Part shown: piece after piece, positions 59,584 to 64,000 of the stretch | Numbering within the stretch: the stretch's first letter is position 1 | Layout: each line of letters begins with the position of its first letter | From: CALDTK01 sp965215215 | Lineage (GTDB): Bacteria > Bacteroidota > Bacteroidia > Chitinophagales > Saprospiraceae | Reading direction: 5' to 3' | Length of the DNA: 64,000 bases | Assembly (NCBI GenBank): GCA_965215215.1 | Contig: OZ244043.1 | Coordinates: 1,674,001 to 1,738,000, forward strand | Notes under the pieces: model-generated | Databases searched by the model: none | Told to the model about the DNA's origin: nothing | Seen by the model: the letters and a program-made list of their open reading frames with translations, nothing else | Translations under genes and position numbers: made by a program

Positions 59584-59631
59584 CCGGACGGACGGTTTTC
59601 GCGGAAGCGGCGTGGCGCCACTTCGCCGATA

Positions 59632-61245
59632 CTACTCCTGCACGGAGAAGCTCCGCGGACGCAGGCGCGTGCCGAGCACCCGTACCGTATACGACCCGGT
59701 GGGCAAACCGTCGACCGACACCGCGACGGCACTCGGGTCCTCGGAGGCCGGGGTGACCTGGCGGCGGACTTCCCGACCGAACGCATCGTACACCACCACC
59801 GTAGCCGGGGCCTCGAGGGCGACCGGTACGCGCAGCGTGAGAGCGTGGCCGCCGGCAACGGGGTTGGGGTAGGCGGCGAGGGAGCGTTCGGCCAGTCGGC
59901 TGCTCGTCGTCGAGCGTAGGTCGAGGGCTACTTCGTCGTCCTCGCTCGCCGAAGGAGCGGTACCGTTACCGGGCGAGGAGTCGACGTCGACTTGGTCGAG
60001 TGCCGCGACCTGCGCGTAGAAGCGGTAGCCGTCGGGGGCGAGGGTGTAGAGGTTGACCGTCAGCGTCGCGGAGGCGCCCGGGGCGAGGGTACCCACCTTC
60101 CACGCGGCTCCATCGTAGGCGAAGAAAGTGCCCTGCGTAGCGGTGTACTCGTCGTCACCGACGAAGACCGTCCCGTTCGGCGCCGGCGCGACGACCCGTA
60201 CGCCCGTCGCCGGAGCGGCGCCGGTGTTGCGGACCGTGACCGTGACCGCGTTCGCGGTGTAGCGGGCCGGCTGCGGCGAGGCGCTAGTGGCCGTTAGCTC
60301 GAGGTCGACTCCCTGGGGCGCCTTCTCGTCGCCGCCCTCGTCGCCGCCGTCGTCGTCGCCGCCGTCGTCGTCGCTACCGTCGTCGTCGCTACCGTCGTCG
60401 CCCACGATCGTGAAGGGTACCGCCACGACGTTATTGCGCTCGTCGCTCTCGGCGACGACTCCCCCGACGTCCGCGATGGCGAGGAGGTGGTAGGTGCCCG
60501 GGGCGAGGTCGGGGACGAGTCCCGCGCCGCTGTTTCCGATTCCCGCGCCCGGGGCGAGATCGGCGACCCGAACGCGCTGGATCAAGGTGTCGGCGGCGTC
60601 GAGCCGCGCGTCGAGCGAGACGTAGGCCTCGGCGTAGAACGCGCCGGTGGCCGTCGCGCCGCCGTTGCGTAAGGTGTACGCGCCCTCGACGGTCTGACCG
60701 GGGACGAGCGCGTCGGTTGGGCCGGTGGTAAACTCCCAGCGGAGGTCGGGCAGGGTGCGCTCGTCGGGCGCTTCGCCACCGCCGCGCGAACTCGCTTCGT
60801 CGTCTTCGCGTGGTTCGCCGACGGTGCCGTTCCCGGGGGTCGAGTCGGCGTCGGGCTGGTCGCACGCCGCCACCTGGGCGTACTGCGCGGACGCGTCGGC
60901 GGCGAGGGCGTAGTAGTTGATCGTTAGCTCGGCGCGCGCGCCGGGGGCGAGGGTGCCGGGCAGCCAGCGGTGCCGGTAGGTGTCGAAGGTCCCCTGCGTG
61001 GCCTCACCCTCGTCGTCGCCGACGTAGACGGTGCCGGTAGGTACGGGCAGGGCGATCGCGACGCCGGTGGCGGCCTGCGGGCCGTCGTTGGCGACGGCGA
61101 CCGTCACGGTGTACGTTTTGTACTGCACCGGCGAGGCGATAGACTGTTTTGCCGTGAGCGAGAGGTCAACCTGCGCGCCGGCCGTGCCTGCGCAGAGGCC
61201 GCCGAGCAGGAGGAATGTGGAGGGGCGGAGTAAAGTGGGTAGCAT
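59632..61245 (-). CDS. Secreted adhesin-like protein with DUF11/CARDB domains and T9SS tail
   Basis: 537 residues. A signal peptide (PSTFLLLGGLCAGTAGAQ) is followed by a DUF11-like Ig domain (VDLSLTAKQS ... GTLAPGARAELTINYYALA), a CARDB-like domain (VPGQTVEGAYTLRNGGATATG), an Asp/Gly linker, a second DUF11-like domain nearly parallel to the first and a type A T9SS sorting tail (AYPNPVAGGHALTLRVP ... LPTGSYTVRVLG). It is likely exported by the type IX system and attached to the surface as an adhesin or calcium-binding filament. Confidence 0.87.
   Translation of the reverse strand: MLPTLLRPSTFLLLGGLCAGTAGAQVDLSLTAKQSIASPVQYKTYTVTVAVANDGPQAATGVAIALPVPTGTVYVGDDEGEATQGTFDTYRHRWLPGTLAPGARAELTINYYALAADASAQYAQVAACDQPDADSTPGNGTVGEPREDDEASSRGGGEAPDERTLPDLRWEFTTGPTDALVPGQTVEGAYTLRNGGATATGAFYAEAYVSLDARLDAADTLIQRVRVADLAPGAGIGNSGAGLVPDLAPGTYHLLAIADVGGVVAESDERNNVVAVPFTIVGDDGSDDDGSDDDGGDDDGGDEGGDEKAPQGVDLELTATSASPQPARYTANAVTVTVRNTGAAPATGVRVVAPAPNGTVFVGDDEYTATQGTFFAYDGAAWKVGTLAPGASATLTVNLYTLAPDGYRFYAQVAALDQVDVDSSPGNGTAPSASEDDEVALDLRSTTSSRLAERSLAAYPNPVAGGHALTLRVPVALEAPATVVVYDAFGREVRRQVTPASEDPSAVAVSVDGLPTGSYTVRVLGTRLRPRSFSVQE
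60325..60401. repeat. Trinucleotide-rich tract encoding the Asp/Gly linker
   Basis: Repeats of GTC GTC GCC type on the plus strand encode Asp-Asp-Gly units on the minus strand. The tract can change length by slippage and would alter the spacing of the Ig-like domains. Confidence 0.75.
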
Positions 61246-61377
61246 ACGTGTGTATTTGCGGTGAGGTGATTATCGACGCACGAGTCCCTCTCGGGGTGTT
61301 TGTGTCGCGCAGCCGACGTTGTCAAGCTCTAGAACGTATGCAATTATCTAGCCATAAGTACGCGGCACCGAGGGGTC

Positions 61378-61429
61378 AATACGAAGGCAGGCCGCCCGCG
61401 CGAATTGCGGGGCGGCCTGCCCTCGTATT
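61378..61429. terminator. 19-bp hairpin with T-run
   Basis: Arms starting AATACGA and ending TCGTATT pair over 19 bp with one mismatch around a 14-nt loop; TTTT follows the right arm on the plus strand. It resembles a Rho-independent terminator, although no intact plus-strand gene precedes it, and it may be a relic of a lost gene. Confidence 0.55.
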
Positions 61430-61509
61430 TTGGCCTTCGGAGCGGCCGGTTCGGTGACTACGTGCATAAAGCGATCAGCCATCGCCGGCGCGTCGACGCC
61501 GCGGACAGT

Positions 61510-61680
61510 TTACTGTACGACCGGTCGCTGCGCCGCGATTCGCTCGCCGGGGAACGAGATGAAGTAAACGCCGGCCGGCAGCGCGTCCGCACCCCCGACG
61601 GGGAGGTTGATGGTGGAATACAAGATGACCGAGCGACCTGCCGACGCGGTATGCGGGGTGGCGACGGCGGAGTAATCTTC
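61510..61680 (-). pseudogene. Orphan C-terminal T9SS sorting tail
   Basis: Bounded by a TAG (61681-61683) and a TAA (61510-61512), this frame encodes ILYSTINLPVGGADALPAGVYFISFPGERIAAQRPVVQ. The L-P-A-G-V-Y-F pattern is that of a type A sorting domain. No start and no upstream cargo domain exist, so it is the leftover end of a deleted T9SS substrate gene. Confidence 0.6.
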
Positions 61681-61695
61681 CTAGGCTGTCACACG

Positions 61696-61731
61696 AAAAA
61701 GCCACCGCACCTCCGTGGAGATGTGGTGGCT
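61696..61731 (-). terminator. Rho-independent terminator of the ferritin-like gene
   Basis: On the minus strand AGCCACCACA and TGCGGTGGCT pair (one G-T), with an inner CTCC/GGAG stem, followed by a run of T residues. It starts 34 bp after the stop at 61765. Confidence 0.85.
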
Positions 61732-61764
61732 ATAATCACGTTTCTGAGTACGGAAGCCCGGTTA

Positions 61765-62565
61765 CTACTTGATGAATAGCCCGGCGATATCGAGCACCTG
61801 TTGCATGGTGAGCGGCTCGTCGTAGGCCTCGGTTACCTGTCCGCGGCTCACCTGGGTCACGCTGGTGGCGTCGAGGTCGAGCTGCGTGATGTTGTCCTCC
61901 CCGGCGTAGACCGCCGCGGCGGGAGCGGCACCGGTATCGTTGGTGTCGCCGGTGATCCAGCCTTTCTGACCGCGCATGCGGCGGACCATGGCCGCGTGAC
62001 GCGCTTCCACAGAGTGGATCTGGAGCGCCGCGGTCAGCGTATCGCCGGTCAGGTTGCCGGCCTGCCCCTTGTAGGCGCGTACGCCAGTGTCCTCGAAGGC
62101 CTGGGCTACGGCCAGGAAGGTGGCTTGGTTCGTGAACACGTCCGCGAAAGCGCCGCCGGCCGTGAAGTCGAACTCCGGCTTGTCGACGGCCGTACCGCCG
62201 GCGCCCTGGATCGCTGTTTTGAGGAACTCCACGTGCTGCGTCTCGTGCTCGGAGATGAGCGCCACGGTCTCGCGGACGTCGCCGGTCAGGAGGTCGCCGC
62301 TGTCGAGACCGGTCACGTAATACTCTGCCTCCAGGTACTCGAGCGTGAGGGCGAAGTTCAGCACGTCGATCGCGCTGGTCCCGGTGCCCTGGGCAAAACT
62401 CCGGGTGGGCTTAAGGAACGCCGCGGCGGTGGGTAGGGCGACGACCGCGGCCTTACCGAGTGAGCGACCGAGGGTAGCGAACGCGTCGCGGCGGCTGGTC
62501 GCCTTGTCGGCGATCTCCTGATCGGCCAACGCTTCGAAGTGGTTGAATAGGGATAGTAATTGCAT
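61765..62565 (-). CDS. Ferritin-like domain protein, second of pair
   Basis: 266 residues. After an N-terminal region with a twin-Arg-like stretch (SRRDAFATLGRSLGKAAVVALPTAAAF) comes a Ferritin_2-type domain: LNFALTLEYLEAEYYVTGL, ISEHETQHVEFLKTAI, FLAVAQAFEDTGVRAYKGQ and IHSVEARHAAMVRRM. Glu and His residues in these helices would bind a di-metal centre. The exported form suggests a role in the periplasm, function unknown. It lies 21 bp after the related upstream gene. Confidence 0.87.
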   Translation of the reverse strand: MQLLSLFNHFEALADQEIADKATSRRDAFATLGRSLGKAAVVALPTAAAFLKPTRSFAQGTGTSAIDVLNFALTLEYLEAEYYVTGLDSGDLLTGDVRETVALISEHETQHVEFLKTAIQGAGGTAVDKPEFDFTAGGAFADVFTNQATFLAVAQAFEDTGVRAYKGQAGNLTGDTLTAALQIHSVEARHAAMVRRMRGQKGWITGDTNDTGAAPAAAVYAGEDNITQLDLDATSVTQVSRGQVTEAYDEPLTMQQVLDIAGLFIK

Positions 62566-62586
62566 GGATTGGTTGCTTTGGGGCGA

Positions 62587-63303
62587 TTACTGAGGGAGAC
62601 CGCTGAAGTCGATGGTGGTAGTGATGAAGGCGTCGGCCATGGTGAGGACCTCGGCGGGCGTGCGGGCCTTGTCGAGGCCGTTGGCGTCGAGGACGTCGTC
62701 GTCGGCGAAGGCGGTGGTGGAGCCGTTGCTGCTCAGGGTGCGGATCACGGAGGCGTGGCGTGCCTCTACGGACACAATCTTCCCGGCCACGAGGAGGAAG
62801 TCGAGGTTCTCGAGCAGTTTACCGGCGCCGTTGTAGGCGCTCACGCCGAGGTCTTCGAAGGTTTGGGCGGTCTTCAGGACGCTGTCGCGGCTGTCGAAGT
62901 CGACACTGGAGAAATCGACCGTGAGTGCGGGGATGGCGGCGCTCCCGATGGCCGTTTTGAAGAAGTCGGCGTGGGCGCGTTCGTGGGCCTCGATGTCGGC
63001 GAGCACGGCTTTTTCGTCGGCGTTGGCCCCGGCGTAGTAGCCGCTGGTTAACACCGTGGCGTAGAAGGCGGCCTCGAGCTGCTCGAGGGCGTAGGCGTAG
63101 TTGAGGATGCCGATGTCGCCGGTGCCGAGGTTCACTTCGGCGTCCGCGCCGGTCATGTCGTCATCGTCGTCGTCGTCCTTGCAACCGGCTAGGATCAGTC
63201 CGGCGCTCGCCAGCCCGAGTCCCGAGGTGCGAAAGAAGTTGCGACGGCTGTTCGGCGGGCGGTCGGTTACGACGCGAGGCGCCGTGGAGGTGGGTGTCTG
63301 CAT
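62587..63303 (-). CDS. Ferritin-like lipoprotein with Tat signal, first of pair
   Basis: 238 residues from the ATG at 63303 (an upstream ATG at 63339 is less likely). The signal has a twin-Arg motif (NSRRNFFRTSG), a hydrophobic core and a lipobox LAGC followed by seven Asp. The ferritin-like domain has LNYAYALEQLEAAFYATVL, IEAHERAHADFFKTAIG and VSVEARHASVIRTL. It would be folded in the cytoplasm, perhaps with metal bound, and sent to the membrane by the Tat pathway. It forms an operon with the related gene downstream. Confidence 0.88.
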   Translation of the reverse strand: MQTPTSTAPRVVTDRPPNSRRNFFRTSGLGLASAGLILAGCKDDDDDDDMTGADAEVNLGTGDIGILNYAYALEQLEAAFYATVLTSGYYAGANADEKAVLADIEAHERAHADFFKTAIGSAAIPALTVDFSSVDFDSRDSVLKTAQTFEDLGVSAYNGAGKLLENLDFLLVAGKIVSVEARHASVIRTLSSNGSTTAFADDDVLDANGLDKARTPAEVLTMADAFITTTIDFSGLPQ

Positions 63304-63600
63304 AAGACATGTTAGTTTTGGGTGAGTATGAAAATTCACCTCCTGAGACTGTACGTAGGGATACGGTTAAGCTAATTATCGCTTAACTCGGGGCTTGTAA
63401 CACCTGGGGAGATTCGCCGAACCGATCGAATAGGAGCGCGAAGCGAAGTCGTGGGTTAGGGTACGCTACTCGACGGCGAGGGAATCCAATCCCCGTATAC
63501 GGAAACGGATAAAGCCTTAGTTGCAAAAAATCGTAAAAAGTTTGGGGTGGCTTATTGGGGGTTGAGGGTGTTCTGCGAACTGTGTCTGGCGTCCGCAGTT
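63304..63600. other. Intergenic region before the ferritin-like pair
   Basis: 297 bp, AT-richer near 63330-63400, likely carrying the promoter for the ferritin-like genes. No gene is seen. Confidence 0.4.
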
Positions 63601-63601
63601 A

Positions 63602-63772
63602 CGCCAGCGCCTGGCGCTGTACCTCATCGAGGGCAAGGACATCCTGGCTGCGGGCCCTCCGTCCGCTGAGTCGTTGCAACAGTCGGTCAACGGCATCCTG
63701 GAGGCCGAGACGGGGGTCTTTCAGGCCAAGCAGACCGGGGTGGATCCGCCGAACAAGCGCAATGGCTACTAG
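63602..63772 (+). pseudogene. Orphan frame, possible transposase fragment
   Basis: A 56-codon stretch without a start encodes YLIEGKDILAAGPPSAESLQQ, then VNGILEAETGV and PNKRNGY before TAG. The order L-E-A-E then R-N-G-Y recalls the N-terminal region of IS256-type transposases, but the match is weak. It lies beside a truncated restriction gene, in keeping with mobile-element debris. Confidence 0.25.
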
Positions 63773-63800
63773 CCCAAGACGATCCGCTCGGCGGTCGTCG

Positions 63801-64000
63801 ACCCTTCACCTCTGCGATGAGGTACAGTGGGTCTTCGGGCCCATGTCCGTCGTCCAACACCACGACGAAGCCCGGGAGGTACTTGTGATGCTGGCCGCCG
63901 TACACGTACGGGATCTCAAAGCCGAGGCCCTGGTTTTTAACGTACCGAAGTACCTGGGAAAGTTGCTCCAGCACACGCGCCAGCTCGCCCTCCCAGCCGC
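63801..64000 (-). pseudogene. C-terminal fragment of a restriction endonuclease (type III Res-like)
   Basis: The frame enters from the right edge and encodes WEGELARVLEQLSQVLRYVKNQGLGFEIPYVYGG ... YLPGFVVVLDDGHGPEDPLYLIAEVKG. This matches the end of DEAD/DEAH-type restriction enzymes, where Y-x-P-D-F and E-x-K form a nuclease site. Here the Asp is Gly (PGF). After EVKG the frame loses homology and ends at 63687 in Pro/Ser/Arg-rich sequence. It is probably the degraded end of a defence gene. Confidence 0.6.

Larger units (their letters stand above)
2743..59608. repeat. Dispersed GTTTT + GNAA-loop mini-hairpin family (about 29 copies)
   Basis: Main form GTTTTNGCGNAAGC. Plus-strand copies start at 2840, 13109, 17716, 32069, 41988, 42030, 42273, 43167, 46906, 59595. 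Minus-strand copies (plus-strand left ends) are at 2743, 3553, 14614, 24212, 32245, 38693, 40579, 41101, 47237, 47379, 50105, 54342. The stem variant GTTTTGCCGNAAGGC starts at 48137 and 50428 (plus) and 22452, 23257, 58268 (minus). Other stems are GCG/CGC at 23074-23088 and CAC/GTG at 52742-52756. Near variants are at 852, 11995, 15547, 18781, 33133, 44749 and 52893. Confidence 0.9.
61246..61764. other. Intergenic region with a T9SS-tail fragment and hairpins
   Basis: Contains a 19-bp hairpin (61378-61396 / 61411-61429, one mismatch), an orphan T9SS tail (61510-61680) and the terminator of the ferritin-like gene (61696-61731). No complete gene is seen. Confidence 0.6.

Noticed and set aside
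1..64000. Dispersed repeat interpreted as KOPS- or Chi-like polar motif
   Set aside because: Copies are balanced between strands (10 versus 12 of the main form) with no switch along the window, so there is no polarity in this sample.

Overview
The window is about 64 kb of GC-rich DNA from a member of the Bacteroidota, most likely the Saprospiria (Lewinella-like). The reasons are type IX secretion sorting tails, a NagB/PIG-L fusion, a DUF5686 outer-membrane protein, an HYC_CC_PP-type small metal protein, a DUF6090-type protein and ATP-type PEP carboxykinase. Assignment to a genus is inference. No rRNA, tRNA or CRISPR array was found.

Layout. 1-20.9 kb is mostly core and metabolic: M23 peptidase, zinc alcohol dehydrogenase, a PPC/DUF296 protein, NagB-PIG-L, a PIF1-like helicase, an acid phosphatase, a SulP transporter, a CDF metal transporter, a c-haem/FG-GAP lipoprotein, three tandem outer-membrane paralogs, PckA, a DUF892 protein, endonuclease III and a glycosyltransferase. 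At 20.9-21.7 kb lies a HEPN/MNT toxin-antitoxin pair. Two large envelope proteins follow (21.7-26.6 kb), one with an in-frame TAG just after its signal peptide. At 27.0-31.7 kb an AT-richer, probably acquired cluster encodes an aminotransferase/acyl-ACP-reductase fusion, an acyl carrier protein and a ketosynthase; this looks like a fatty-amine or lipid pathway. At 32.3-36.7 kb there is an operon of circularly permuted ATP-grasp, alpha-E, transglutaminase and zinc metallopeptidase genes. An AT-richer accessory island (36.7-39.3 kb) pairs an AbiEi-like regulator with an unrecognised membrane protein. SdaA and UxaC follow, then a copper/heavy-metal module (42.8-47.8 kb). The rest holds a second SulP transporter, two truncated convergent genes fused at a deletion junction, a Xre/RES toxin-antitoxin pair, a five-repeat secreted protein, an AAA/PD-(D/E)XK protein, a T9SS cargo protein, two ferritin-like proteins, and restriction/transposase debris at the right edge.

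The most unusual signal is at the DNA level. A short element, GTTTT followed by a 3-bp stem closed by a GNAA loop (main form GTTTTNGCGNAAGC), occurs about 29 times, on both strands, inside and between unrelated genes and in different reading frames. The loop base N is used evenly and the outer stem base covaries. Its core GCGNAAGC is the class known to form exceptionally stable single-stranded DNA mini-hairpins. I know of no description of such an element in this group. Candidate roles (DNA-uptake signal, ssDNA transposase target, replication or repair signal) are inference.
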